A stretch of DNA of 64,000 bases from Polyangiaceae bacterium (GTDB lineage Bacteria; Myxococcota_A; Polyangia; Polyangiales; Polyangiaceae). A model generated the notes under the pieces. The model was not told the DNA's origin, made no database searches, and saw only the letters and a program-made list of their open reading frames with translations. The stretch lies in NCBI GenBank assembly GCA_016719945.1, contig JADJYE010000036.1, positions 1-64,000 of the forward strand. Direction: 5' to 3'. The translations under genes were made by a program, and so were the position numbers. Below, one piece after another: positions 1 through 7,740 of the stretch. How positions within the stretch are numbered: the first letter of the stretch is position 1; every line of letters begins with the position of its first letter.

Positions 1-485
1 TCGCCGAGGGGCCGCTGTTCGGAACCGACAACATCTGCCGCGCGCTGGCCGAGATCGCCGGCCGGTCCGGCGATCCGCGGGTCGTCCTCGGCGGCCCCTC
101 CGCGTCGGTCCTCGCGCGGAGCGCGCAGGAGCTGGTGTGGCAAGCGATGTCGACCCAAGTGCAGCTGGTGGTGGGCCTGCGCGTCGCCAAGCTCCCCGCC
201 GAAAACGTCTTCTTCGAGAAGGCCAAGGCCGGCATGCTCGGCTCGCTCGCCTGGTTGGAGGCGCGCGCCGGCGAGGTGATCGCGGAGCTTCCGGAGCCGC
301 GTGACCTATCGCTGTTCGAGGTGACGCTGTTCTGTCTGCTCGAGCACCTCGGCTTTCGCCCGAGCGTCTCGCTGGAGCCGTTCCCTGCGCTGCGGGGCTT
401 CGCTGCCACGTTCGGGTCGCGAGAGTCGGCTCGCGGCACCCCGTATCGCTTCGATCCCCCGCCGACTCCGGCGACAGACCGCTGA
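1..485 (+). CDS. Glutathione S-transferase family protein (C-terminal part; start lies left of the window)
   Basis: The frame is open from base 3 to the TGA at 483-485, giving 160 visible residues. It has the all-helical layout of a GST C-terminal domain: a helix pair around FEKAKAGMLGSLAWLEA, a short acidic-proline linker, then LSLFEVTLFCLLEHLGFR and the closing helix LRGFAATFG. It ends in the polar RESARGTPYRFD-type tail common in bacterial GST-like proteins. The thioredoxin-fold half that would bind glutathione is outside the window, so substrate and activity cannot be judged. It is followed by 147 bases without an obvious signal before the next gene, so no operon link is evident. The family call rests on remembered family patterns rather than a search. 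Confidence 0.72.
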   Translation, partial: AEGPLFGTDNICRALAEIAGRSGDPRVVLGGPSASVLARSAQELVWQAMSTQVQLVVGLRVAKLPAENVFFEKAKAGMLGSLAWLEARAGEVIAELPEPRDLSLFEVTLFCLLEHLGFRPSVSLEPFPALRGFAATFGSRESARGTPYRFDPPPTPATDR

Positions 486-632
486 GCACCTCGACCGTGA
501 CCTCACCCAGGCTGGCGCGTCCGCCCGCCCCGCCCCGTGGCCCGGATGTGTCGGCAAATGCCGCGGCTGCCGCCCTCTTGAGCCGCAAGATGTGCGCGCG
601 CGCGGCTCGGCTGTCGCACGAAAAGGGGCGCA

Positions 633-2285
633 TTGGCTGGCACGATTCATGCGAATCGGGCGCTGGTGGCCGTCCAGAGCCTGGCAGAGCTCAGCACCCT
701 CGGGTGGGTGACCGCCCCCTCGCCGCTCGTCGAGGCCGCTGGGCTGGCCGAGCTGTGCGGTTTGGATTCTCTGCTGCTGAAGCGCGACGATCAGCTCGGC
801 GCCCTTCACGGCGGGACCAAGGCTCGCAAGCTCGACCTGTTGTTGGCGGAGCCCCGCTTTCGCTCGGCCGAACGCTGGGCAACGGGCGGAGCGTTGGGGT
901 CTTCGCACCTGGCGGCTTGCTCGGCCGCGGCCCACCTGCGTGGGGTCGGCCTCGACGCACATATCTTTCTGGAGCCACTGTCGGCCGGTGTGCTCGAGAA
1001 CCTCGCCGCCATCGCGCGACCTTCCACCCGGATCACCGTCTATTCGTCACGCAGCGAGCTGCTATGGCGAAGACCTGAGCTCTTCTTTCGCGACGCGCTG
1101 GCGGATATGCCCGTGATCCCCTTCGGCGGCACCTCTCCGCCCGGAATCGTCGCCATAGCGAGGGCAGCGCTGGAGGTCGCGGCGCAGCTTCACGAGCAAG
1201 ACCTGCCTCCACCCGACGTCATCTATTGCCCGCTCGGCACGGGCGGCGTCGCGAGCGGGCTCGCCTTGGGCTTCGGCTTGGCCGGGCTCTCCTGCGAGAT
1301 TCGAGCCGTCCGCGTCGTGGAGTGGCCGCTCGCTTCGGCGCTGCGGCTGTCGCGTCTGCTGGCCGTCACGGTCGCTTGGCTCGCAAAGCAAGGCTTGTCC
1401 CCCGACACGCTGCGCCCGAGGCCCATTCGAGTGCTCGGTGGACAGGTGGGCGCGGGCTATGGCGAGGCGACGGCGGCCTCGTTGGCCGCGACCGAGGTCT
1501 TGCGCCGCCACGAAGTGCCAGGGGAGCCCGTGTACACCGGCAAAGCGTTCGCGGCGCTCATGGCTGAGGCGCAAAAGCTCCGGCGCGGCGCTTCGGCTCG
1601 AGGCAGGGCGCCGCGACGGGTTCTGTTCTGGCAGACCGCCCACGCCACCTCGATTCCCTGCGACCCCAACTGGCACGACTACCTCCCTGATCGCCTCAAG
1701 ACCTTTCTGGCGCGCTCCACCACTCCGTCGCGCACGCGCCGGCGAGTGGTGCTCGGCGCGGCAGCGGCGCTGCTCGTTGGCGGGGCGGTCGGACGGTTCA
1801 CCGGCTACCCCGAGCTCTCGGGCTGGCGCGGGACTGTCCTGGCGTCGTGGGAAGCCCACGTGTTGGTCGCCGCTACCCCCGTCGTCTCGGGAGTCCGCGG
1901 CGTGGCTGGAGAGGTCGTCGCCGCGAACGTCGACCGCTTCGTGGCCTCGTTGCCCGCGGCGAAACAGGCTGAGGTCCACCAGCTCCTGGTGCTGATCGAG
2001 CACGGCACCACGCCGCTCGGGTCGTGGTGGTCGCGGTTCACCAACCTCGCGCCCGACGCGCGCGACGCGTACCTGGTGTCCCTCCGCGCTCGGGGTGGCC
2101 TGCTCGCTCAGGCCTATCGCGGCCTCCGCGATCTGGTGATGCTCGGCGTCTATCAGGACAGCGCAAGCTGGCGTGGAGTGGGCTATGGCGGTCCTCTCGT
2201 CACGACCTCTGCGCCGGCTTTTCTCGGCGATGATCTCAGCGCCCCCCGCGGCGCGCGCCCGCGCGCCACCCTCGAGGGCGAGTGA
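633..2285 (+). CDS. PLP-dependent D-cysteine desulfhydrase/ACC deaminase-like enzyme fused to a GMC small-subunit-like C-terminal domain
   Basis: The 550-residue product starts at TTG 633 with an AGGGG stretch just upstream. Residues about 20-360 match the fold-type II PLP family of D-cysteine desulfhydrase and ACC deaminase: APSPLVEAAGL, KRDDQ, then HGGTKARKLD with the probable PLP lysine K63, the glycine-rich ATGGALGSS and a second Gly-rich loop GTGGVASG. The family normally ends near residue 350 (LFWQTAHAT, PDRLKTFLARS). Here an Arg-rich motif follows directly (RTRRRVVLG), then a hydrophobic stretch and about 170 residues resembling the small subunit/gluconate-2-dehydrogenase subunit-3 partner of GMC oxidoreductases. 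The next gene is a GMC oxidoreductase overlapping by 4 nt (GTGA). Either this is a true fusion, or the small subunit is translated from an internal start such as GTG 1746. Substrate unknown. Confidence 0.75.
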   Translation: MAGTIHANRALVAVQSLAELSTLGWVTAPSPLVEAAGLAELCGLDSLLLKRDDQLGALHGGTKARKLDLLLAEPRFRSAERWATGGALGSSHLAACSAAAHLRGVGLDAHIFLEPLSAGVLENLAAIARPSTRITVYSSRSELLWRRPELFFRDALADMPVIPFGGTSPPGIVAIARAALEVAAQLHEQDLPPPDVIYCPLGTGGVASGLALGFGLAGLSCEIRAVRVVEWPLASALRLSRLLAVTVAWLAKQGLSPDTLRPRPIRVLGGQVGAGYGEATAASLAATEVLRRHEVPGEPVYTGKAFAALMAEAQKLRRGASARGRAPRRVLFWQTAHATSIPCDPNWHDYLPDRLKTFLARSTTPSRTRRRVVLGAAAALLVGGAVGRFTGYPELSGWRGTVLASWEAHVLVAATPVVSGVRGVAGEVVAANVDRFVASLPAAKQAEVHQLLVLIEHGTTPLGSWWSRFTNLAPDARDAYLVSLRARGGLLAQAYRGLRDLVMLGVYQDSASWRGVGYGGPLVTTSAPAFLGDDLSAPRGARPRATLEGE

Positions 2286-3805
2286 TCTACGACGCCGCGG
2301 AGCTGGGGCGCTCGGTCAAGCTCAAGGCTGATCTGCTCGTCGTGGGCTCGGGAGCGGGGGGCCTGGCTGCTGCGACGGTCGCCGCCGAGGCTGGCCTGAA
2401 GACCGTCATCCTCGAGGCAGGGAGGTACCTCACCGCCGCCGACATGACCCAGCGCGAGGAGCAGATGCTGCCGTGGTTGTTCGACGACTCGGGAGGGAGA
2501 ACGACCCGCGATCGCGCCGTGAAGGTCCATCAGGGCCGGGGCGTCGGTGGCTCGACGCTACACAACCTCTGTCTGTGCAAGCGCATCCCGGCGAAGCTGC
2601 GGGAGCGGTGGCGCGCCGACGCGGGACTCGAGCACCTGCCGGAGGCTGCCTGGGACGCCCTGTACGACGAGGTCGAGCAGCTGCTGTCCGTCAGCAGCGT
2701 TCCCCAGGAGCAATGGAATCGTCACAACACGCTGCTGCGCGAGGGCTGCCAGGCGCTCGGGTATCGTGGTGGCGGCCTGTCGCACAATCGCACCGGCTGC
2801 GTAGGCTCCGGCTTCTGCGAGGTGGGTTGCGCCTATGGTGCCAAGAACAACGGCCCCAAGGTGCTCTTGCGCCGCTTCATCGCGGCCGGTGGTGAGCTGG
2901 TGACGAGCGCGCTGGCGATTCGCTTGCTGTTGCGGCGACGCGCCATCGTTGGGCTCGAGGCGTCGATCGTCGACCCTCGAACCCGAGCGCCGCTGGGCAC
3001 GATCGAGGTTCAGACGCCGCGCGTCTGCGTCTCGGCGTCGGCGACCGGGACCGCGGCGCTCCTGTTGCGATCCGAGGTCCCCGACCCCAGCGGCGTGACC
3101 GGCAACAACCTGCATCTGCACCCTGCGGTGGTCGTCGCTGGCGACTTCGATGAGCCCGTCCGTGCATGGGAGGGGATCCCCCAGACCTACGAGTGCACCG
3201 AGTTTCTGGATCTCGACAGCGAGACCGGACATCGCGCCTGGATCGTGCCTGCGTTCGCCCACCCGATCGGGACGGCCACCATGGTGCCCGGCCACGGCGA
3301 GCTGCATCGCGCGCTGCTGGAGCGCTACGAGCACCTCGCTGTCCTGACCGCCATGATCCATGACCGGACGAAGGGCCAGGTCGAGCCCGACGGGGACCAC
3401 GGGCTCACGATCCGCTATTGGCCGGACGACGAGGACCGCGGCGAGCTGGCGCTGGGGCTCTACGCGTGCGCGAAGCTGCTCTTTGCTGCAGGCGCCCGCA
3501 AGGTGGTGATCCCGTCGCGGGTCCCTCGGGTGCTCTGGCCCGACGAGGACCTGGAGCCGCTGCGCAGCTTCGACCTCCAGCGCGGGGAGATCGACCTGGT
3601 CGCCGTCCACCCCATGTCGTCCGTGCCGATGGGCGACGACCCCGCACGGGCGCCCGTGACCAGCCAGGGCCAGCACCACCACACCGCCGGGCTCTGGGTG
3701 GCGGATGGGTCCTTGTTCCCGACCTCGATCGGCGTGCCGCCGCAGCTGTCGATCTACGCCATGGGGCTGCACGTCGGACGAGCGATCCCACAGACCCCAC
3801 GCTGA
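2282..3805 (+). CDS. GMC family FAD-dependent oxidoreductase
   Basis: This 507-residue flavoprotein begins at GTG 2282, overlapping the previous stop, so the two are translationally coupled. The N-terminal FAD Rossmann motif is VGSGAGGLAA (glycines 22-27), followed by LEAG. A second GMC signature, GRGVGGSTLHN, lies near residue 85. The Cys-rich CVGSGFCEVGC near residue 180 is typical of the long-chain alcohol/cholesterol-oxidase-like branch. The C-terminal block HPMSSVPMGDD followed by VADGSLFPTSIGVPPQLS carries the active-site His of GMC enzymes. It probably oxidises an alcohol or polyol, with electrons passed to the subunit-3-like domain encoded just upstream. No signal peptide is visible on this subunit, so it may be exported by hitchhiking on the Arg-rich signal of its partner; this is inference. 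Confidence 0.88.
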   Translation: MIYDAAELGRSVKLKADLLVVGSGAGGLAAATVAAEAGLKTVILEAGRYLTAADMTQREEQMLPWLFDDSGGRTTRDRAVKVHQGRGVGGSTLHNLCLCKRIPAKLRERWRADAGLEHLPEAAWDALYDEVEQLLSVSSVPQEQWNRHNTLLREGCQALGYRGGGLSHNRTGCVGSGFCEVGCAYGAKNNGPKVLLRRFIAAGGELVTSALAIRLLLRRRAIVGLEASIVDPRTRAPLGTIEVQTPRVCVSASATGTAALLLRSEVPDPSGVTGNNLHLHPAVVVAGDFDEPVRAWEGIPQTYECTEFLDLDSETGHRAWIVPAFAHPIGTATMVPGHGELHRALLERYEHLAVLTAMIHDRTKGQVEPDGDHGLTIRYWPDDEDRGELALGLYACAKLLFAAGARKVVIPSRVPRVLWPDEDLEPLRSFDLQRGEIDLVAVHPMSSVPMGDDPARAPVTSQGQHHHTAGLWVADGSLFPTSIGVPPQLSIYAMGLHVGRAIPQTPR

Positions 3806-3866
3806 CCCTCGGCGGGACGCCTCGAGCTTCTTGGGCGGGCACGACTCTTGTTACGCAACGGCGTGA

Positions 3867-3882
3867 GGCCCCGAAAGGGGCC
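3867..3882 (+). terminator. GAAA-loop hairpin after the GMC gene
   Basis: A perfect 6-bp stem (GGCCCC/GGGGCC) closed by the stable tetraloop GAAA is followed by GGTTCTT. It sits 61 bases after the GMC stop and 42 bases before the next start, which fits a weak intrinsic terminator or a structured 5' leader of the next gene. The T-tract is short. Confidence 0.35.
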
Positions 3883-3924
3883 GGTTCTTGTGCCTGCTTG
3901 AGCCAGCCCAACGGAGCCCCGACC

Positions 3925-4824
3925 ATGGATAAGAAGCGCCCCGCGAGTCACGTTCCCCGTCGACGTAGCGCCAAGAAGCGGACTGCTCGCGCCGCGTTCG
4001 TCGTGACGGTCTCGATGTCGGCCGCGAGCGCGGGGGGCTGCTACAGCACGAACAACCCGCCTCCGCCGTGGGAGTGTCCCGCCTCGCAGCCCCAGGCCGG
4101 GGACCCGTGCGAGCCCGACTCGAGCTGCACCTACAGCGACGAGTGCGGCAGCGACGTGGTCGCCACCTGCGGGGAGGACGACACCTGGGAGGTCGAATGG
4201 ACCGGCACCTGCAACCCGCCGCCGCCCGAGTGCCCGGAGACCCTCCCGCTCGCGAACGAGCCGTGTGACGAGCCCGCGGAGTGCTTCTACACCGACGCGT
4301 GCGGGAACGACGTCACGGCCTCGTGCGACGGCGCCCACTTCACGCTCTCGGAGCCGACCGAGTCGTGTAACCCACCGCCGCCCTGTCCGCCCGAGCTCCC
4401 CGAAGAGGGGAGCGCGTGCGAGCTGACGCCCGGCGGCGTCCCCGAGGGCTGCACCTACGAGGTGGATACGGCGTGTGGCGTCGTCACCGCGGCGGCCGAG
4501 TGCGTCTCGTTCGACGAGGGGGTCACGTACTTCTTCGACATCACCGCGCCCACGTGCACCCCGCCCGAGCCCGACTGCGCCGCGTATGCCAACTCGGGGC
4601 TCTGCGCGGCCGACACCACGTGCCGGTGGCTCGTGCCTGGCTGCGGCGAGGGCCTCGAGATCGCGTTCGCGGCCGGCTGCTACCCGGTCGCCGACTGCGT
4701 CGTCGACGGCTGCGGCACCGATCAGACCTGCGCGCCGATCGTCTACAATCCCTGCTTCAACTCGGAGTGTGCAGCGTGCGGCGCGGAGGCCGACGTCTGC
4801 CTCCCGATCGACAGCGGCGGCTGA
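3925..4824 (+). CDS. Cys-rich repeat protein, probably surface lipoprotein
   Basis: I chose ATG 3925 (299 residues); the frame is open further upstream but only as antisense-like shadow of the GMC gene. A very basic N-terminus (PRRRSAKKRTAR) precedes a short hydrophobic stretch and SAGGC (Cys 39), a possible though imperfect lipobox. The mature part has three tandem units of about 50 residues (near 51-101, 102-150, 152-203), each with CP..., C-x(2)-Y/C-x-Y, a CG-x-x-V-x-A-x-C core and a closing C-x-P-P-P spacer. A fourth Cys-rich region follows without the repeat. The many paired cysteines suggest an oxidised, disulfide-bonded cell-surface protein. Function is not recognisable. The ferritin-like gene starts 4 nt after its stop, so the two are probably co-transcribed. 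Confidence 0.72.
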   Translation: MDKKRPASHVPRRRSAKKRTARAAFVVTVSMSAASAGGCYSTNNPPPPWECPASQPQAGDPCEPDSSCTYSDECGSDVVATCGEDDTWEVEWTGTCNPPPPECPETLPLANEPCDEPAECFYTDACGNDVTASCDGAHFTLSEPTESCNPPPPCPPELPEEGSACELTPGGVPEGCTYEVDTACGVVTAAAECVSFDEGVTYFFDITAPTCTPPEPDCAAYANSGLCAADTTCRWLVPGCGEGLEIAFAAGCYPVADCVVDGCGTDQTCAPIVYNPCFNSECAACGAEADVCLPIDSGG

Positions 4825-4828
4825 GACC

Positions 4829-5566
4829 ATGGCGAAGCGTGAGCGCGCGAGCGACGAGGTGAGGACCGAGTGGGCGCGCCGCGTGGAGGCCGAGTATCGC
4901 TCGGCTTCCATCACGCACCACCTCACCCTCTGGCTCATCCAGATCGGCGCCTCGCCCGACCTCATCGACGACGGCCTGCGCATCGTGAAGGACGAGCTCA
5001 TGCACGCGAGCATGAGCCACCGCACCCTGGTCGCGGCGGGCGGGCAGATGACCGCGCCGATCGCCCGCGAGACGCTCGGGCTGAAGCGCGACGAGCGAGA
5101 GCCGCTCGAGCTGTCCGCCGCGCGCTGCTGCGTCGAGGTGTTCTGCCTGGGAGAGACGGTCGCGGTCCCGCTGTTCAAGGTCCTGCGCGAGGGCTGCACC
5201 GTGCCCGCCGCGCGTCGCACCCTCGACCGCGTGCTTCGCGACGAGGTCCGGCACCGAGACTTCGGCTGGGCGCTCTTGGACCACCTGCTCGAGTCGCCCG
5301 CGGCCGCCGAGGTCCGCGCGCTCGTCGCGCGCGAGCTGCCGAAGATGTTCGCGCGCGTTCACCAGAGCTACGCCCCGACCGGCGGCGAGAAGCACGCCGC
5401 GATCTCCGAGGAAGATCGCTCCTGGGGCCTGATGCCCATCGCGCGCTATCGCGAGATCCTCGAGCGCACCGTGAAGCGCGACTACGCGCCACGCTTCCGC
5501 GCGCGCGGCTTCGACGCCGAGGCCGCCTGGCAGGCGGGGATCTCGACGACCCAAATTATTTCATGA
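4829..5566 (+). CDS. Ferritin-like di-iron four-helix protein
   Basis: The 245-residue product starts at ATG 4829, four bases after the preceding stop. Four helices carry the ferritin-like di-iron pattern: Glu 22 in helix 1, ExxH (E56-L-M-H59) in helix 2, a Glu in VEVFCLGET in helix 3, and a second ExxH in DEVRHRDFGW in helix 4. This E...ExxH...E...ExxH spacing is that of the ferritin/rubrerythrin superfamily. No signal peptide is seen, so it is probably cytoplasmic. Which reaction it performs (iron storage, peroxide reduction or oxygenation) cannot be read from sequence. Myxobacterial genomes often place such proteins beside Cys-rich lipoproteins, as here on both sides; a functional link is inference. 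Confidence 0.75.
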   Translation: MAKRERASDEVRTEWARRVEAEYRSASITHHLTLWLIQIGASPDLIDDGLRIVKDELMHASMSHRTLVAAGGQMTAPIARETLGLKRDEREPLELSAARCCVEVFCLGETVAVPLFKVLREGCTVPAARRTLDRVLRDEVRHRDFGWALLDHLLESPAAAEVRALVARELPKMFARVHQSYAPTGGEKHAAISEEDRSWGLMPIARYREILERTVKRDYAPRFRARGFDAEAAWQAGISTTQIIS

Positions 5567-5604
5567 CGTTTTGGGCGGCCCCGCCGACTGGTCAGGGCGT
5601 ACCC

Positions 5605-5982
5605 ATGAAGAACCTCCTCAAAACCGCCTCCGCCCTCCTCTCCCTCAGCTCGCTCCTCTCGCTCGCCGCCGTCGGCTGCGTCGTCATCCCCTCCGGCGAC
5701 GGGGACCTCGAGATCACCGACGACCCCGACGCCGCCTGCGTCGCCGCCTGCGAGGAGCGCAACGCGGCGGACTGCGGCCTGCAGTACGACTGCGAGGTCA
5801 TGTGCGAGCAGCGCACCGAGATGGACTGCAACGACGAGGGCGACGCCTACGACGCCTGCGCCGCCGAGTCCGCGGACATCTGCAACGTGGAGGGCTGTGA
5901 CGCGGAGGCGAACGAGGCCGTGCAGTGCTTCATCGACTACTGCGAGGCGCACCCCGGCGAGGGCGCGTGCCCGAGCGAGTGA
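5605..5982 (+). CDS. Small Cys-rich lipoprotein
   Basis: The 125-residue product begins at ATG 5605. The signal peptide MKNLLKTASALL... ends in a clear lipobox LAAVGC (Cys 25). The mature chain is acidic and Cys-rich: CVAAC followed 8 residues later by Cys, then CEVMC followed 8 residues later by Cys, so a CX3C-X7-C unit occurs twice, followed by five to six further cysteines. These spacings suggest a disulfide-stapled helical domain. It lies 38 bases after the ferritin-like gene on the same strand. The last 53 bases overlap the 3' end of the minus-strand nucleotidyltransferase gene. Function unknown; an outer-membrane location is inferred from the lipobox. Confidence 0.75.
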   Translation: MKNLLKTASALLSLSSLLSLAAVGCVVIPSGDGDLEITDDPDAACVAACEERNAADCGLQYDCEVMCEQRTEMDCNDEGDAYDACAAESADICNVEGCDAEANEAVQCFIDYCEAHPGEGACPSE

Positions 5983-6457
5983 CCAGGCTCGAGCTCACCG
6001 GAGCCCCTGCAGCCTCATCGAGGAGCGCGAGATCGGCGAGATCTTTCGGGCGACCTGAGGCGAGCTTGTTTTTCCTCAGGGCGCCCTCGCCGATCACCGG
6101 GATGGCGAGCCCCGCGAGGTCGACGACGACCCGGCCGCGCCACGCCTCCCTGAAGGAGACGCCATCGATCTTGGTCAGCAGATCGATCCGGTAGGGTCGC
6201 CGGCCGAGCATGAACACCTTCTGCGGCCGGCTGAGCAGCTCGAGCGGGGGTGCCACGCTCGCGAAGCCGAACTCAGCGAGGGCTGCGAGGACGCGGGCGC
6301 CGTTCGCCTTCGTCGCCTCGACGAACAGATCCAGATCCTCGGTGTGACGGGGCCGCGCGTGAAGCGACACCGCGTGGCCGCCGATGAGGAGGAACCTCAC
6401 ACGATGGCGCGTCAGCAACCTCAAGAACGCGCTCCAGTCCTCGAACAGGGTTTCCAT
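5930..6457 (-). CDS. Nucleotidyltransferase-fold protein (DUF6036-like)
   Basis: The 175-residue protein has a nucleotidyltransferase signature: IGGHAVSLHARPRHTEDLDLF (GG at 26-27, DLD at 41-43), then a central YRIDLLTKIDGVSF strand-loop carrying the third acidic residue. The C-terminal KNKLASGRPKDLADLALL is typical of DUF6036/AbiEii-like proteins. Such proteins are usually paired with a small upstream gene and often act as toxins or RNA-modifying enzymes in toxin-antitoxin-like modules. Here the candidate partner is the short minus-strand frame at 6273-6656, whose 3' end overlaps this gene. The C-terminal tail after residue 150 is low-complexity and runs antisense into the lipoprotein gene; a real stop slightly earlier would be expected for the family. 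Confidence 0.75.
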   Translation of the reverse strand: METLFEDWSAFLRLLTRHRVRFLLIGGHAVSLHARPRHTEDLDLFVEATKANGARVLAALAEFGFASVAPPLELLSRPQKVFMLGRRPYRIDLLTKIDGVSFREAWRGRVVVDLAGLAIPVIGEGALRKNKLASGRPKDLADLALLDEAAGAPVSSSLVTRSGTRPRRGAPRSSR

Positions 6458-6656
6458 AGAGGGTCAGCGTGGCGCGGCGGATGATCTCGACGGCGGCGAG
6501 ACGCTCCGCCGGCGTGGCGTCGGCCCAGGCGCCTGCCTCCTCGAGAGAGGCCTGTTCGAGGTCCACGACCTGGATCACTCGCGGGAGCACGACGGCATCG
6601 TATCGCTGTCCCGTCGTTCCAGCAGCCAGCATCGGCGCTCGCGTGACCGCCCTCAC
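6273..6656 (-). CDS. Small partner protein of the nucleotidyltransferase (antitoxin-like), overlapping it
   Basis: The frame can start at GTG 6656, overlapping the quinone oxidoreductase stop (GTGA), or at ATG 6632. Its core VIQVVDLEQASLEEAGAWAD followed by TPAERLAAVEIIRRATLTLYG matches small proteins commonly encoded immediately upstream of DUF6036-type nucleotidyltransferases, with the TPAERL-x2-VE-x2-RR helix as hallmark. Family members usually stop around LxRVLEVA, which this frame also contains (GLERVLEVAD). Here, however, the frame runs on to 6273, 185 nt into the downstream gene, and that extension looks non-coding. Either the overlap is genuine or the original stop was lost. Functional pairing as an antitoxin is inference. 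Confidence 0.45.
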   Translation of the reverse strand: MRAVTRAPMLAAGTTGQRYDAVVLPRVIQVVDLEQASLEEAGAWADATPAERLAAVEIIRRATLTLYGNPVRGLERVLEVADAPSCEVPPHRRPRGVASRAAPSHRGSGSVRRGDEGERRPRPRSPR

Positions 6657-7666
6657 GACCACTCGAGCAACACCTTCCCCACCGCCTGCTTCTTGGCGAT
6701 GAACTCGTGGGCGCTGGCGACGTCGCCCGCCGAGAACACCTTGCTCACGTGCGGGTGGAGCCCCATCGTCGAGACGTCCGCGAAGCGCTCGGTCAGCTTC
6801 TTCACCCACGTCGGGTCCCGCAGCACGTGGAGCGCGTTGAGGCCGAAGACGCCCGCGTTGCGGTTCATCAGCGAGAAGACGGGCAGCCGCGGCGTGGTGA
6901 GGGCCGCCCAGCCGAGGCGCAGGAAGTCGCGCTTGCCGTCCTTCACGCCCGAGTTGAGCCCCATGCAGACCATGCGTCCGGTCATCGCCAGCCGATCGAG
7001 CTGGCGGCTCACGGCCCGCCCGCCCGAGGCGTTGAGGATGAAGTCGAAGCCGGCGACCGAGGTGTCTGCCTCCAGCTCCTTGGCGGTCATCGGCGTGGCG
7101 CCGAGCTCGGCGATGTAGCCCTTCTTGGAAGGCGTCGACGTGAGGCCCACGACCTCGGCCCCGACGTGCCGCGCCATCTGCACTGCGAGCGTCCCGACGC
7201 CGCCCGTCGCGCACTCGATCAACACGCGGTCACCCTTGCGGATGCGCCCCATCTCGAACAGCGCGAGGTGCGCGGTGAAGAAGGCCACCGGCAGGGCGGC
7301 GCCCGACGCGAGGTCCATCGAGCTCGGCAAGGGAAACACCTGGTGCGCGGGGAGGGTGACGCTCGACGCGTAGCCGCCGAAGTACGTCCCCGCGATCACC
7401 GGATCGCCTGGCGAGAAGTCGGTGACGTTCTTGCCGACGTGAGAGACCAGGCCGCTCACCTCGTAGCCAGGGACGAACGGCCGCTTCGGCGCGTCGGGGT
7501 AGAACCCGAGGCGCATCTGGAGGTCGGCGAAGTTGATCCCCGAGTACCTCACGTCGATCGCGACCTCGTCGTCTCCGACCGCCCGGCCGGGCTGAGTCTC
7601 GATGGCGAGGACGGAGGGCGGGCCGAACTTCTTGATGGGGATGGTTTGATGAGCGAGCTGGGACAC
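6653..7666 (-). CDS. Zinc-independent quinone oxidoreductase-like MDR enzyme (VAT-1/QOR type)
   Basis: I chose GTG 7666 because a strong GGAGG lies 5 nt upstream; ATG 7678 is an alternative adding four residues. The 337-residue product has the medium-chain dehydrogenase layout. A GroES-like N-terminal half includes VAIDVRYSGINFADLQMRLG and PFVPGYEVSGLVSHVG. An NAD(P)H Rossmann half carries ECATGGVGTLAVQMARHVGAEVVGL, shown in parts as ATGGVGTLA and a following SASGGR-like loop (LNASGGRAV). The catalytic and structural zinc ligands of alcohol dehydrogenases are absent, as expected for quinone oxidoreductases of the synaptic-vesicle VAT-1 branch. It probably reduces quinones or enones with NADPH. 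It sits 74 bases downstream of an ArsR regulator on the same strand and shares an 11-bp upstream motif with it, suggesting stress-responsive control. Confidence 0.86.
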   Translation of the reverse strand: MSQLAHQTIPIKKFGPPSVLAIETQPGRAVGDDEVAIDVRYSGINFADLQMRLGFYPDAPKRPFVPGYEVSGLVSHVGKNVTDFSPGDPVIAGTYFGGYASSVTLPAHQVFPLPSSMDLASGAALPVAFFTAHLALFEMGRIRKGDRVLIECATGGVGTLAVQMARHVGAEVVGLTSTPSKKGYIAELGATPMTAKELEADTSVAGFDFILNASGGRAVSRQLDRLAMTGRMVCMGLNSGVKDGKRDFLRLGWAALTTPRLPVFSLMNRNAGVFGLNALHVLRDPTWVKKLTERFADVSTMGLHPHVSKVFSAGDVASAHEFIAKKQAVGKVLLEWS

Positions 7667-7683
7667 GGAGACCTCCATAATGT

Positions 7684-7694
7684 GACAAGTATCG
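7684..7694. promoter_or_regulatory. Putative ArsR operator upstream of the quinone oxidoreductase
   Basis: The 11-mer GACAAGTATCG lies just upstream of the oxidoreductase start. The same 11-mer occurs in opposite orientation upstream of the arsR-like gene (8076-8086). In each case a second ACTT/AAGT half-site is nearby. Shared placement before the regulator and its neighbour suggests an autoregulated operator; binding is inference. Confidence 0.5.
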
Positions 7695-7740
7695 AAGTAT
7701 TCAGCCGAGCAAAGGGCCCGTGCTCGCGGGCCCTGCGGGG

